Below the pieces are notes generated by a model. That model ran no database searches, had not been told where the DNA came from, and saw nothing but the letters and a program-made list of their open reading frames with translations. Of a stretch of DNA of 64,000 nt, positions 1-8,886 are shown in pieces. The stretch comes from Spirosoma utsteinense (GTDB taxonomy: Bacteria; Bacteroidota; Bacteroidia; Cytophagales; Spirosomataceae): the NCBI RefSeq assembly GCF_014282275.1, contig NZ_VFIA01000012.1, positions 124,001 through 188,000 of the forward strand, given 5' to 3'. The number at the start of each line of letters is the position of its first letter. Position 1 is the stretch's first letter. Position numbers and translations under genes: made by a program.

Positions 1-2
1 GG

Positions 3-395
3 GAAGCCGCCGATCTGGTGTTGTTCGCCATGCCCGAATACAACTGGACAGCGCCCCCACAGGCGACCAATACCATTCACCAACTGGGCGGACCAGCTTT
101 CAAACACCTGTTCGAGAACAAAGTGTTTGCTATGGTCGGTATTTCAAACGGACGGGGTGGTCGGCAGCCGGCGCTGGATATGACCACCGTGCTAAACAAG
201 ATCATCAGCTTCACCAATAGCTATTCCATCGTGTCGCCCAAGCTGTACGAATCGCACGAGACGGATAAGAATCTCGACGAAAACGGGAAGTTTGTTGGCC
301 ATGAAGTCTACGAGCGTACCTCACGGGCTTTCCTCGACTACACACTGAACGTAGCCACCCGTTGGCTTCAACCCAGTCTGGTAGACGTAAAGTAA
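3..395 (+). CDS. NADPH-dependent FMN reductase family protein (5' truncated)
   Basis: The reading frame is open from the window edge, so the N-terminus lies outside. The visible 131 residues include PEYN near the start, in the context LFAMPEYNW, which is the flavin-binding loop of NADPH-dependent FMN/azo reductases of the flavodoxin fold (family knowledge). A later stretch MVGISNGRGGRQPALD fits the second flavin-contact loop. Such enzymes reduce FMN, quinones or azo compounds in the cytoplasm with NAD(P)H; the substrate cannot be told. The gene ends at a TAA and is followed about 25 bp later by a strong hairpin. The family call is fairly secure, the specific reaction is not. Confidence 0.75.
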   Translation, partial: EAADLVLFAMPEYNWTAPPQATNTIHQLGGPAFKHLFENKVFAMVGISNGRGGRQPALDMTTVLNKIISFTNSYSIVSPKLYESHETDKNLDENGKFVGHEVYERTSRAFLDYTLNVATRWLQPSLVDVK

Positions 396-420
396 CACGA
401 AATATATCGCTTAGGCTGAG

Positions 421-450
421 ACGCCCGAAGTATGTGCTTCGGGCGTTTCT
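421..450 (+). terminator. Rho-independent terminator after the FMN reductase gene
   Basis: A perfect 10-bp inverted repeat (421-430 with 437-446, loop of 6) with a GC-rich stem is followed by a short T-rich tail. It lies 26 bp after the stop codon of the upstream gene. Confidence 0.65.
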
Positions 451-487
451 GTGTTAAACCTGTTTGTGATTACCAATAGTAGTGACC

Positions 488-569
488 TGCGGTAGCCTGG
501 ACGGCCACGTCCGGGTAAGCAAAATTATAGACCTATCTTTACCCGGATGTGGCCGTCCAGGCTACCGCA
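488..569. repeat. Long intergenic inverted repeat, 31-bp arms
   Basis: Arms at 488-518 and 539-569 are reverse complements over 31 bp with one mismatch, which can pair as G-U in RNA, around a 20-nt AT-rich loop. A terminator already sits upstream, so this is a separate palindrome without a following T-run. It may be a REP- or MITE-like element; no terminal target duplication was seen. Confidence 0.8.
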
Positions 570-650
570 AGCTGCTTAACCAGCTGAAATTCAGCCCAAG
601 GTATAATCCGGGCAGGTCTTTTATAAACCCCACCTTCAACAAAAATAACA

Positions 651-1559
651 GTGAATCAGGACAGAACAGAAACCCAGAAACGAGTCAAATTTGATTTCGA
701 CCTCCACTTCACCAACGGGGGCCGGTTAACCGGCGAGGACTTCCGGCTCGATATCGATGGCGACGACATCACCGACCATGAACTAGCCGATTACATCGTT
801 GCCGACCTTCGGTTACTGATGGTTGGGCGCGTCCATATTCTTAACAAACAGATTCTGACGGAGCCACATAAACGAAAATCGCTTCCCGAAGCAGGCAAAC
901 GCAGCCAGCTTATCGACCTGAGTCATACCATCGAAAACGGCCTGATTACCTACAAGGGACTGCCCGCCCCCATCATCTGTGATTACTTGAGCCGCGAAGA
1001 CTCCCGGCAGCTGTACGAAGCGGGCACCGAGTTTCAGATCGGCAAGATCGAGATGGTCAGCAACACCGGAACCTACCTGGATTGCCCTTTTCACCGGTAT
1101 CCTGACGGAGATGATTTGTCGCAGGTGGGCCTGGACGCGTTCACCGATCTACCGGGTACAGTGATCCGGGTTCCTTATGCCGAGGCCCTTACCATTACCC
1201 CGGCCCACCTCATGAACTGCGAGATCAGAAACCGGGCGGTACTGATTCATACCGGTTGGGATGCACACTGGAACACTGATGCCTATTATACCGATCACCC
1301 GCATCTATCGGCCGAGGCAGCTGCGTACCTGCGCGACTGTGGGGCAAAGTTAGTTGGTATCGACTCGCACAATATCGACAACACCACGGGCCGGAGCCGG
1401 CCGGTACATACCATCTTGCTTGGGGCCAACATTCTGATTGTCGAGCATTTATGCAATCTCTCGGCCCTACCCACCAACGGTTTTACCTTCAGCGCTATCC
1501 CGCCAAAGTTCAAAGGCGTTGGGACGTTTCCGGTCCGGGCTATGGCGAAAGTAGGTTAG
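651..1559 (+). CDS. Cyclase family protein (kynurenine formamidase-like) with N-terminal extension
   Basis: 302 residues from a GTG start. Residues about 84-300 form a cyclase/kynurenine-formamidase domain (metal-dependent amide or ester hydrolase family), beginning LIDLSHTIENG and carrying the signature region NTGTYLDCPFHRY. The family motif is HxGTHxDxPxH; here the first His is Asn and the second is Tyr, so two usual metal ligands are changed while Asp, Pro and the last His remain. Residues about 10-75 form an extra domain rich in acidic residues (FRLDIDGDDITDHELADY), ending near an EPHKR motif. The gene converges on the cyclophilin gene. Substrate unknown. Whether it is an active hydrolase is uncertain. 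Confidence 0.75.
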   Translation: MNQDRTETQKRVKFDFDLHFTNGGRLTGEDFRLDIDGDDITDHELADYIVADLRLLMVGRVHILNKQILTEPHKRKSLPEAGKRSQLIDLSHTIENGLITYKGLPAPIICDYLSREDSRQLYEAGTEFQIGKIEMVSNTGTYLDCPFHRYPDGDDLSQVGLDAFTDLPGTVIRVPYAEALTITPAHLMNCEIRNRAVLIHTGWDAHWNTDAYYTDHPHLSAEAAAYLRDCGAKLVGIDSHNIDNTTGRSRPVHTILLGANILIVEHLCNLSALPTNGFTFSAIPPKFKGVGTFPVRAMAKVG

Positions 1560-1578
1560 CCGTTGTGCCGAACGAGGA

Positions 1579-2160
1579 TTAGTGAACGGTGTAGCCCTGC
1601 TTTTTCAGTTGTGCAGCGGTCATGTTAACCACATTGACATCCAGTTTAATGGGCGACAGGGGCGTGTTGGTCGAGTCGGTTTTGACGGCTACGATCGCGT
1701 CGATAACGTCCATTCCTTTAAACACCTGCCCAAATACCGTGAACTTATCATCCAGGCGGGCCAGGCCACTCTTGTTCTGGACAATGTAGAACTGGCATCC
1801 AGCCGATAATTTCTCCGGGTTGTCATCACGCCCGGCCCCTACGGCTCCATAGCTATGCCGTATGGTTGGAACAAACTCCGGCTTGAGCAGGTAGGGCGAT
1901 CCGGAGAATCCTGCTGGCGTGTCAGGACATCCGCCCTGCGCAACAAAATTAGCAATGACCCGGTTGAAGGTCAGGCTATCCCAGTAGGCTTCATTAGCCA
2001 GTTTGATAAAGCTGGCTTTGTGGCGGGGTGTTTCATCATACAACCAGAAAAGCACCTCGCCTTGGTCGGTTTTAATCTGCCCGACGGGGTAAGTTTTTTG
2101 AGGTTTCGGCGCGACGAAAAGCGACAACGTAGTGACGAGCAACAGGAAAATGGTGGGCAT
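1579..2160 (-). CDS. Cyclophilin-type peptidyl-prolyl cis-trans isomerase
   Basis: The protein is a cyclophilin: FNRVIANFVAQGGCPD, an AVGAGRDDNPEKLSAG segment and GCQFYIVQN match the peptide-binding and catalytic strands of the family. It isomerises Xaa-Pro bonds during folding. The start at 2160 gives 193 residues beginning MPTIFLLLVTTLSLFVAP, a hydrophobic signal-like segment, so an extracytoplasmic location is likely. The frame remains open upstream to 2253, but those residues lack a signal-like character. It is convergent with the cyclase gene, only 19 bp away, and is not obviously in an operon. Confidence 0.85.
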   Translation of the reverse strand: MPTIFLLLVTTLSLFVAPKPQKTYPVGQIKTDQGEVLFWLYDETPRHKASFIKLANEAYWDSLTFNRVIANFVAQGGCPDTPAGFSGSPYLLKPEFVPTIRHSYGAVGAGRDDNPEKLSAGCQFYIVQNKSGLARLDDKFTVFGQVFKGMDVIDAIVAVKTDSTNTPLSPIKLDVNVVNMTAAQLKKQGYTVH

Positions 2161-2326
2161 AGAGGTGGAGGTGGATTGATTATGTAGAACGATCTTTTCA
2201 AGCGGACCGGGCAAACATCGCTGCATCCTTTCCCCTTGAACGGTTGAAAACAACAGGGCCGCTTAGTCGTGCAGCCCTGTAATTCAGGAAGAAAATATAA
2301 TTTGTAGCCCCATTAGAACAGGGAGC

Positions 2327-3514
2327 TTACACCAATTTCGCTTCTTTTTGATACAGCCCGACCAGCGTATCAACGGCATAGTCGATCTCTTCGGCTGTAT
2401 TGTATTTACCGAATGAGAACCGCACGTATCCGCGATCCTGATCCAGATCCGGCAGTGCCGACAGTACATGCGAACCAATATTGGAGCCGCTCGAACAGGC
2501 CGATCCACCCGAAGCCGAAATGCGGGCAATGTCCAGGCTAAACAGGAGCATATCGCTCAACTCCGACGCTGGCAGGCTTACGTTCAATACGGTATACAGG
2601 CTGTTGTCGACATTGGCCGAGTCGCCGTTGAAGCGAACGTCGGGCATTTTCGCCCGCAACTGATCGATCATCCGGGTTTTGAGCGCAGTAATATGGGCCC
2701 GGTGGGCGTCCATATCCCGATAGGCAATCTCCAGCGCTTTTGCCAGCCCCACAATTCCGTAAACGTTTTCGGTACCGCCCCGCCGGTTACGCTCCTGCGC
2801 CCCGCCGTAAATGAACGGGTGGATATTGGCCCGTTCGGCGTTGACGTACAGAAACCCAACACCTTTGGGGCCGTGAAATTTATGGCCTGCACCCACGATA
2901 AAATCGACGGGTAACTGCTGGAGATCGTGCCTGAAGTGACCCATTGTCTGCACGGTATCGGAATGGAAGATAGCGTCGTGCTGCCGACACAGTGCCCCTA
3001 CCTGGTGAAGATCCAGCAAATTACCGATCTCATTGTTACCGTGCATGAGCGAAACGAAGGAAGGGGCCGCGCCGACGCTTCGGGAACTACGCAGCAATTC
3101 CTCTAAATGGGCCAGATCGACATGTCCCATGGAATCAACCTCGACCATACTTAACTGCACCTGACCCTGCCTGGCCATGTGTTCCAGCGTATGCAGCACC
3201 GCATGGTGTTCGAGCGGTGAGGTGATTGCGTGGGTTATCCCGTAAGTCTCAATGCTGCTCCGAATGGCGGTGTTATCAGCCTCAGTACCACCCGAGGTGA
3301 AGAAAATTTCGGCAGGCGATGTATTCAACAATGACGCAACGGCTTTACGCGCTTTTTCGATGGCCGTACGCACCGCCCGACCATGACTGTGAATAGACGA
3401 AGGATTGCCAAACTGCTCAGTCATAAGCGGCAGCATAGCGTCAAGCACTTCAGGATCGAGCCGGGTAGTGGCGGCATTATCGAGGTAAACGGGAGTGGGT
3501 GCAGTCATTATCAA
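2327..3514 (-). CDS. Cysteine desulfurase (NifS/IscS class)
   Basis: 395-residue PLP enzyme that takes sulfur from L-cysteine for Fe-S clusters and thiolated cofactors. Visible features are the N-terminal YLDNAATT, GNPSSIHSHGR, the SGGTEADN phosphate loop, His104 that stacks on PLP (LEHHAV), Lys212 in GAGHKFHGPKG as the Schiff-base lysine, RGGTEN, and Cys340 in SGGSACSSGS as the persulfide-carrying cysteine. The length is normal for the family. No isc or suf scaffold genes flank it, so the pathway partner is not shown here. Two in-frame ATGs (3514, 3508) are possible. A good TAnnTTTG box lies about 27 bp upstream. Confidence 0.93.
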   Translation of the reverse strand: MIMTAPTPVYLDNAATTRLDPEVLDAMLPLMTEQFGNPSSIHSHGRAVRTAIEKARKAVASLLNTSPAEIFFTSGGTEADNTAIRSSIETYGITHAITSPLEHHAVLHTLEHMARQGQVQLSMVEVDSMGHVDLAHLEELLRSSRSVGAAPSFVSLMHGNNEIGNLLDLHQVGALCRQHDAIFHSDTVQTMGHFRHDLQQLPVDFIVGAGHKFHGPKGVGFLYVNAERANIHPFIYGGAQERNRRGGTENVYGIVGLAKALEIAYRDMDAHRAHITALKTRMIDQLRAKMPDVRFNGDSANVDNSLYTVLNVSLPASELSDMLLFSLDIARISASGGSACSSGSNIGSHVLSALPDLDQDRGYVRFSFGKYNTAEEIDYAVDTLVGLYQKEAKLV

Positions 3515-3540
3515 TGAATTATTGGCCGAATTCGTCCCTG

Positions 3541-3548
3541 CAAAGGTA
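3541..3548 (-). promoter_or_regulatory. Candidate Bacteroidota -7 box for the cysteine desulfurase gene
   Basis: On the minus strand the sequence reads TACCTTTG, matching the Bacteroidota consensus TAnnTTTG, 26 bp before the start codon at 3514. A clear -33 TTG is not seen, so the call rests on the -7 box and position. Confidence 0.45.
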
Positions 3549-3620
3549 CGGCGAATGGCCCTACGAATGAAACACTATCCAAAGCCGCAACGTTTCCATT
3601 GAACTCACCACCCTCATTAT

Positions 3621-4493
3621 ATGGATTATTCACAAGCAGCCGGTTTGATCTACACCGAAGTGGCCACCTGGGGCCGAACTGCGATTCGCTATGTACCCAA
3701 GCTGGCCGTTGCCATTCTGGTCCTGTTCCTGTTCACCTTTCTTTCGCGCTGGTTTAGCCGTCTGGTCGTGCGTGGCTTCGACCGGTTCAGCGATAATCAC
3801 TCGGTCATTAACCTGACAGGAGCAGTTATCCGGGTGCTCATCATGGCACTGGGTCTGTTCATTGCTCTTTCTATATTACAGCTGGACAAAGCCGTTACAT
3901 CGCTGCTGGCCGGGGCGGGCGTGATAGCATTGGCCGTGGGTTTTGCGTTTCAGGATTTGACCGCCAATTTCATTTCGGGCACCATGATTGCTATAGCCCG
4001 GCCCATTCGCGTGGGCGACGTAGTTGAAACGAACGGCTATACAGGGAAGGTGCTCGATATCAAACTACGCTCTATCGTCATTGATAATGGACAGGGTCAA
4101 ACCATTGAAATACCGAGTAAAGACGTCTTTCAGAAACCCGTCATCAACTATTCAAAAACGGGACAACGACGGCTCGAAATTTCGTATGGCATCTCCTACG
4201 CTGACGACCTGAATCGGGCGCAGCAGATTGCCACCCAGGCCATACAGGCGCTGCCGTTTGTACGCACCGACAAAGCTGTTGAAGTCCATTATCGAAGTTT
4301 CACCCTGGACAATGTACAGGGGTTCGTGTGGTTCTGGCTCGACCAGACTAAAGCCGGGCCCCCGGATGCCACCAGTGAGGCCATTAAAGCCCTCAAAACC
4401 GCCTTTGACCAGAACGACATTCTTATGATGTTCCCGCCCCATACGTATGATCTTAAGAAACGGAAACGGGAAGAACAGGGCGGGCCGAACTAA
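3621..4493 (+). CDS. Small-conductance mechanosensitive ion channel (MscS family)
   Basis: 290 residues, the size of a minimal MscS. Three membrane helices are visible at about 24-46, 65-88 and 92-121; the last is the pore-lining helix, rich in Gly/Ala (LLAGAGVIALAVGFAFQDL) and followed by the beta domain with RPIRVGDVVE. The cytoplasmic alpha/beta domain fills residues 175-280. The protein sits in the inner membrane and opens on tension to release solutes during hypo-osmotic shock. It stands alone, divergent from the cysteine desulfurase gene. The tail is basic (KKRKREEQ). Confidence 0.92.
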   Translation: MDYSQAAGLIYTEVATWGRTAIRYVPKLAVAILVLFLFTFLSRWFSRLVVRGFDRFSDNHSVINLTGAVIRVLIMALGLFIALSILQLDKAVTSLLAGAGVIALAVGFAFQDLTANFISGTMIAIARPIRVGDVVETNGYTGKVLDIKLRSIVIDNGQGQTIEIPSKDVFQKPVINYSKTGQRRLEISYGISYADDLNRAQQIATQAIQALPFVRTDKAVEVHYRSFTLDNVQGFVWFWLDQTKAGPPDATSEAIKALKTAFDQNDILMMFPPHTYDLKKRKREEQGGPN

Positions 4494-4520
4494 GCTGTTG
4501 CTGATCAGCACAATTACACC

Positions 4521-4550
4521 CTGCCGGGGAGACAACCCCGGGCAGTTGGT
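4521..4550 (+). terminator. Possible terminator after the MscS gene
   Basis: A GC-rich hairpin (4521-4529 with 4536-4545, one bulged base) lies 28 bp after the MscS stop. The following sequence has only a weak T-run (TTGGTTTA), so termination strength is uncertain. Confidence 0.4.
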
Positions 4551-4651
4551 TTATAAACCTGGCTATTACCCTGTTTAGCTGACTGACTGATGGATAAACA
4601 AAGCGACAACCAGGAACTGCACACTAGTTCTAGTTTGTATGTAGAGTTGTT

Positions 4652-5296
4652 ATGAAGAAAACAATAAAAAGGCAGTACCGGATTGCGCGCTATGTATTTT
4701 ATCGGGAAACGCTCCTGGAACCAATCGATCATCTTTGGACATTCATTGGCACCTTTATAGCAATCGCTTCCATTGGCGGGTTACAGCAGGTTGGTTTTAC
4801 TCAGCAGGACAGCGTTTTTCTGATTGGCTCGTTCGGTGCATCGTGTGTGTTGCTGTTTGGTGCCGCTAACAGCCCCCTGGCACAACCCCGAAATCTCGTA
4901 GGAGGCCATTTACTAGCCTCGATCATTGGCGTGGCAATTCATAAGTTGATACCCGACCAGCTTTGGTTATCGTCGGCCCTGGCGGTTTCGTTGTCAATCG
5001 TGTTTATGCAAATAACCAAGACGATGCACCCACCGGCGGGCGCTACGGCTTTAATTGCTAACATCGGGTCGGAAAAAATTACCAGTTTAGGGTTTAGCTA
5101 TACCCTTACGCCTGTTATGACGGGCGTAGCCATTCTGTTACTTACAGCCCTGCTGGTCAACAACATTTCGTCAAAGCGCTCTTATCCAGTACGATCGTTT
5201 TCCTGGAACCGGTTATCAGGAAAAGGACGCGGTCGGTTCTCGCCCGTACACGACAAAAATGCAGCCAATCGCTCAACCGATCAGCGAATAGAATAA
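4652..5296 (+). CDS. HPP family integral membrane protein
   Basis: 214 residues with about four membrane helices (roughly 28-48, 55-72, 80-98, 105-120 and 138-160). The family signature HPP is present in KTMHPPAGATALIA near residue 127, and the upstream GSFGASCVLLFGAANSPLAQPRN stretch is also typical. HPP proteins are inner-membrane proteins, some linked to nitrite or anion transport; the substrate here is not known. The last 45 residues are hydrophilic and basic and poorly conserved in character. Gene order gives no clue; it precedes a DUF2490 gene by 95 bp. Confidence 0.85.
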   Translation: MKKTIKRQYRIARYVFYRETLLEPIDHLWTFIGTFIAIASIGGLQQVGFTQQDSVFLIGSFGASCVLLFGAANSPLAQPRNLVGGHLLASIIGVAIHKLIPDQLWLSSALAVSLSIVFMQITKTMHPPAGATALIANIGSEKITSLGFSYTLTPVMTGVAILLLTALLVNNISSKRSYPVRSFSWNRLSGKGRGRFSPVHDKNAANRSTDQRIE

Positions 5297-5391
5297 CAGG
5301 CTCAATCCATTGGTTCTTTCCAGGAAATAGCGCTGAAACTTTTCAAAAGCGTAGTAGGTTAGGGCTTTACGAAATTTTTCAAATGTGCTCT

Positions 5392-6228
5392 ATGACGAGT
5401 CGTACGCTGCTGGTCCTGCTGGCTCTTTTTCCGGTTGTTGCCGCTGCTCAAACCTATCGGAATACGGTTCGACATCGACCCGTATTCTGGTCGGAGGTTA
5501 ACCTGGTTTACAGAACGGCCGGAAAATGGAGTTTTCAACTCGACCACCAGTACCGCCGACAGGCTGAAGATGACAATGGCCGGGACCTGAATATTTTCCG
5601 CTATCCTCTACAGCAGGTTTTCCGACCCTGGATCAGCTACCAGCTTTCCAAACCCGTTCGCCTGTCGCTTTCTCCCATTGGTTTGTGGTGGACCTGGAGC
5701 CGGTCCAATGAGTTTCAGCCAACGACGTTTTTTCAGGAGGTCCGGATTATTCCGCAGCTTCAGATTACCAGACCCGCGGGCGATGGTGAACTTATCACCC
5801 GTTTTCGTACGGAAATGCGGTGGCCCTCACAGACCGATACGTTAACCAGCGCCTACATATTTTTGTCTGATGGCGAATCGCAGCGGGTGCTGGCCGACCG
5901 CTTCGACATGCGGCTGCGCGCCATGGTGCGCTGGATCAATCCGATTGGAGGCAAGCAGTCGGGTTGGTACACGCACCTCAGCATGGAGCCGATGGTAGTC
6001 GTGTCGAAATCGGCCCAACGCTTCGACCAGAGCCGTACCTATCTGGGGCTAGGTCGACGCCTGCGGGAGAACATGCGGGTAGAGATTGGCTACCTGAACC
6101 AGTTTTCGATTCGAAGAAATCGGGCGGAGCAGGTCAGAACATTCAACCTGAATCACGCGCTGCAGGTGTATCTCTACCTGGAAAATCGCCGGCAATCGAA
6201 AGCCGGGTCGGATTCGGGACCGGAGTGA
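5392..6228 (+). CDS. DUF2490 domain outer-membrane protein
   Basis: 278 residues with a signal peptide (RTLLVLLALFPVVAAAQ) and then alternating aromatic-hydrophobic strands (FQLDHQYRRQ, VRLSLSPIGLWWTW, GELITRFRTEMRW, MRVEIGYLNQF) ending in a strand LQVYLYLEN. This pattern and the order of motifs fit DUF2490, a beta-barrel-like family common in Bacteroidota. Function is unknown; a structural or porin-like outer-membrane role is inferred. The ATG at 5392 directly precedes the signal peptide; another ATG is 9 bp upstream. It converges on the TPR gene across a strong bidirectional terminator. Confidence 0.75.
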   Translation: MTSRTLLVLLALFPVVAAAQTYRNTVRHRPVFWSEVNLVYRTAGKWSFQLDHQYRRQAEDDNGRDLNIFRYPLQQVFRPWISYQLSKPVRLSLSPIGLWWTWSRSNEFQPTTFFQEVRIIPQLQITRPAGDGELITRFRTEMRWPSQTDTLTSAYIFLSDGESQRVLADRFDMRLRAMVRWINPIGGKQSGWYTHLSMEPMVVVSKSAQRFDQSRTYLGLGRRLRENMRVEIGYLNQFSIRRNRAEQVRTFNLNHALQVYLYLENRRQSKAGSDSGPE

Positions 6229-6261
6229 AGTCAGCACTTCATACGTGGTTGGGCGCTCAAT

Positions 6262-6299
6262 AGAAAAGCCGCTACAGTCCAGACTGTAGCGGCTTTTCT
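6262..6299. terminator. Bidirectional terminator between convergent genes
   Basis: An 18-bp perfect inverted repeat (6262-6279 with 6282-6299) with A-rich left end and T-rich right end lies between the convergent DUF2490 and TPR genes and can work in both directions. The innermost bases form the loop. Confidence 0.85.
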
Positions 6300-6321
6300 G
6301 ATATAGTTACAAGAACAAGCG

Positions 6322-7728
6322 TTATTCTTCTTTCTTGTATTGCTGAATGATCTTATATAAGGCCTTTTGCTTCTCCAGTTCCGGAAAAAACTCAAAGAGT
6401 TGTACGTGCCCGTCATAGTCTAGCGAAAGGGCCGCTTCCAGTTGAATGAGCGATTCGCGATACTGTCCGGCGTGAATCAGATACACAACCGACCGGTAGT
6501 ACAAATCGGCTTCCGTTGGCAGGTCGCTGATACCCATCTGAACGATATCATTAGCCCGGCCGAAGTCCCCCTGATCGAACGGTACCAGTGACCAGGTCAG
6601 GTACACATCCGGGTTGTCGGCATCTACTTCGGCGGCTTTTTCAAACGCTTCGATGCTCGACAGAACATTGCCCATCTTGTACTCTGTCTCGGCCAGCGCA
6701 AGGTAGTACTCCCCGTTCTGATCGTCGAGTTTAACCGCTTTCTGCAAAAAGGGCAGCGCTTCGGGCCACTTACCGGATTCGCTCAGGCATACACCGATAC
6801 CGTACCAGGCTTCGTCCCATAGGGCATCCAGCTTAATGGCTTCCCGATATTCCTTGATGGCTTCGGGAAAACGATCCTGTTTTTCCAGACTGGCACCAAG
6901 ATGACAATACGTGTCGGCCGTAGGCTCCTCGTATTTCAAGGTCTCCCGGTAGCAGCTTTCTGCCTTCTCGAACAAACCCAGATTCATATAGGTGTTGCCG
7001 AGATTGAAATGGGCCGATGCGAAATCCGACTTGATGATAACAGCATAGTCGTAGGCTTCGGCGGCTTCGGCATACCGGGCCAGCTTGCTATAAGCAATAC
7101 CGATGTTATACCAGGCATTATACGAGTACGGGTCAGAATCGATCAGCTGCTGGTAATAGGACAGGCTGTTTTCCAGCTCACCTGTTACATCCAGACAAAA
7201 CGCTAATTCATACAGTGCGTTCTCGTTATTGATATTGAGTGCAATCGATTTCTTGTACTGAGTAATAGCCTCGCTGTACTTACCCCAGTTCTGATAACTC
7301 TGTCCCAACTGGAACAGGATGTCGTCTTTTTCTTCGGCGCGTTCGAGCAGCTCGTCCAACACCTGAATCGACTCCTCGTAGCGACCCGCCATATTCAGGA
7401 CAGAACCCTGCATAAACGGCACGTCGAGGTCGCCGGGGTTAAACAACGAAGCCCGCTCCAGCAGATCCAGCGACTCATCGAATCGTTGGAAGTTGGCCAA
7501 AATCTGGGCTTTATCGAGCATCAGCTCCAGCGCATAGGGAAAGTTTTCTAACCCTGCTTCGGCAGCTTTCAGCGCCTTGTCCAAATCGCCATGGTTCAGG
7601 TAATGCTCAACCATTTGCTCATAGACATCCAGGTCGAAAAACTGACTTTGTTGCTGGTCCAGCATCTGCTCAAAACGCCGGATTGATTCTTTTATATCGC
7701 CTTCTCGTTCTTCGAACTCTTGCTCCAT
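6322..7728 (-). CDS. Tetratricopeptide repeat protein
   Basis: 468 residues made almost wholly of TPR units: about 11-12 repeats of 34 residues between residues 35 and 455, for example NALYELAFCLDVTGELENSL, AWYNIGIAYSKLARYAEAAE and AHFNLGNTYMNLGLFEKAES. No signal peptide or membrane segment, so cytoplasmic. TPR arrays bind partner proteins; no enzyme domain is seen. Strong negative charge (pI low) at the N-terminus (MEQEFEEREGD). The gene is single, ending against a terminator; partners cannot be inferred from context. Confidence 0.85.
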   Translation of the reverse strand: MEQEFEEREGDIKESIRRFEQMLDQQQSQFFDLDVYEQMVEHYLNHGDLDKALKAAEAGLENFPYALELMLDKAQILANFQRFDESLDLLERASLFNPGDLDVPFMQGSVLNMAGRYEESIQVLDELLERAEEKDDILFQLGQSYQNWGKYSEAITQYKKSIALNINNENALYELAFCLDVTGELENSLSYYQQLIDSDPYSYNAWYNIGIAYSKLARYAEAAEAYDYAVIIKSDFASAHFNLGNTYMNLGLFEKAESCYRETLKYEEPTADTYCHLGASLEKQDRFPEAIKEYREAIKLDALWDEAWYGIGVCLSESGKWPEALPFLQKAVKLDDQNGEYYLALAETEYKMGNVLSSIEAFEKAAEVDADNPDVYLTWSLVPFDQGDFGRANDIVQMGISDLPTEADLYYRSVVYLIHAGQYRESLIQLEAALSLDYDGHVQLFEFFPELEKQKALYKIIQQYKKEE

Positions 7729-7845
7729 GCTAATGCCTCTACAAAATGTGGGGGGCGGATAGGGGCCGCGCCAAGGGTGCGGTTTATCCTTTGGCCCTTC
7801 AATATAAACTCAAAAAAGTAAAACCCCAAGCCCATACCCAAAATT

Positions 7846-8886
7846 TTACGCGCCTTTTGGGGGCTTTCCGAACGCGTTTGCTACACGCCGGAGGGTCTCA
7901 ACTAACGGGCGATACTGAAAACCAGTAGCCTGCCCAATCCGTTGCCCATTGAATCGATAATGTGAACTTGCCGACCGCGCCGTTTCCCGGGTGATGAGCG
8001 GGGCCTTGCCCGTTGCCCATGACCGCACGGCTTCAATGGGCCACAACACACGCGTCAACAGGGGCGGCACCCGCACGGTAGGGGGCCGTTTGCCTAAGGC
8101 GTCTGCTATCTGTTCTAACAAGCTACGGTACGGAATGGTGCCCCCATTCAGAATGTACCGTTTGGCTGTTATGTCCGACTGCATCAGTTGATATAGGGAG
8201 TCAGCCACATCAAGCACATCAACGTAGCTGACGAGTCCCTCGGTATAAAATGGCCGCTCGTCATAGACGTATTTAATCAGCTGCAGGCTACTCCGGGTCC
8301 AGTCACCGGCACCGAGCACAACCGTCGGGTTCACCATGACGGCGTTCAGCCCTTCGGCCACACCCCGCCATACTTCCAGCTCAGCCCGGTACTTGCTCTT
8401 GGCATAATTCGAGTTCAGGGGTGACTCTTCCCACTTCAGATCTTCGGTGATGGTAACTGGCTCGCTGTTTTTTTCGCCCTTGGCAACGGGCTTTCCCAGT
8501 GACGCCACCGAACTGATGTAACCCAGTTTCCGGACACCCGCCTTCAGGCATACATTAACCACGTTAGCCGTTCCTTCCACATTGATCTTCTCCATTCGGT
8601 TGCGGTCCTTCGGCACGAATGACACAATAGCTGCCGCATGAATGACATCGATCGGAATCTCAGGCTGTGCAGCCCCAATCGCGGCTTCGAGCGACAGAAT
8701 ATCCAGGGTATCGCCCACGTGCCAGGTAATCCGGTCGGCCACATCGGCCAGCATGCCATACCCGCTTTCGGCCCGGTGCAACACCGAAACCGAATGTCCT
8801 TTTTCCATGTACAGACGGGCAATATGCGAACCGATGAAGCCAGTGGCCCCGGTAATCAGGACAGCTTTAGGTAGTGGTGACATCAT
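7846..8886 (-). CDS. NAD-dependent epimerase/dehydratase (extended SDR)
   Basis: 346 residues. The N-terminal Rossmann motif is VLITGATGFIGSHIA, followed by the DxxD region HVGDTLD, HAAAIVSF, and the catalytic YAKSKYRAE (Tyr and Lys three apart plus one, as in SDR), with SSVAS supplying the Ser. This is an extended short-chain dehydrogenase of the dihydroflavonol-reductase/3-beta-HSD-like group; the substrate is unknown. It is the last gene of a three-gene minus-strand unit: its start (8886 or 8883) overlaps the end of the Toprim-like gene by about 20 bp, so translation is probably coupled, although its function looks metabolic. Confidence 0.85.
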   Translation of the reverse strand: MMSPLPKAVLITGATGFIGSHIARLYMEKGHSVSVLHRAESGYGMLADVADRITWHVGDTLDILSLEAAIGAAQPEIPIDVIHAAAIVSFVPKDRNRMEKINVEGTANVVNVCLKAGVRKLGYISSVASLGKPVAKGEKNSEPVTITEDLKWEESPLNSNYAKSKYRAELEVWRGVAEGLNAVMVNPTVVLGAGDWTRSSLQLIKYVYDERPFYTEGLVSYVDVLDVADSLYQLMQSDITAKRYILNGGTIPYRSLLEQIADALGKRPPTVRVPPLLTRVLWPIEAVRSWATGKAPLITRETARSASSHYRFNGQRIGQATGFQYRPLVETLRRVANAFGKPPKGA

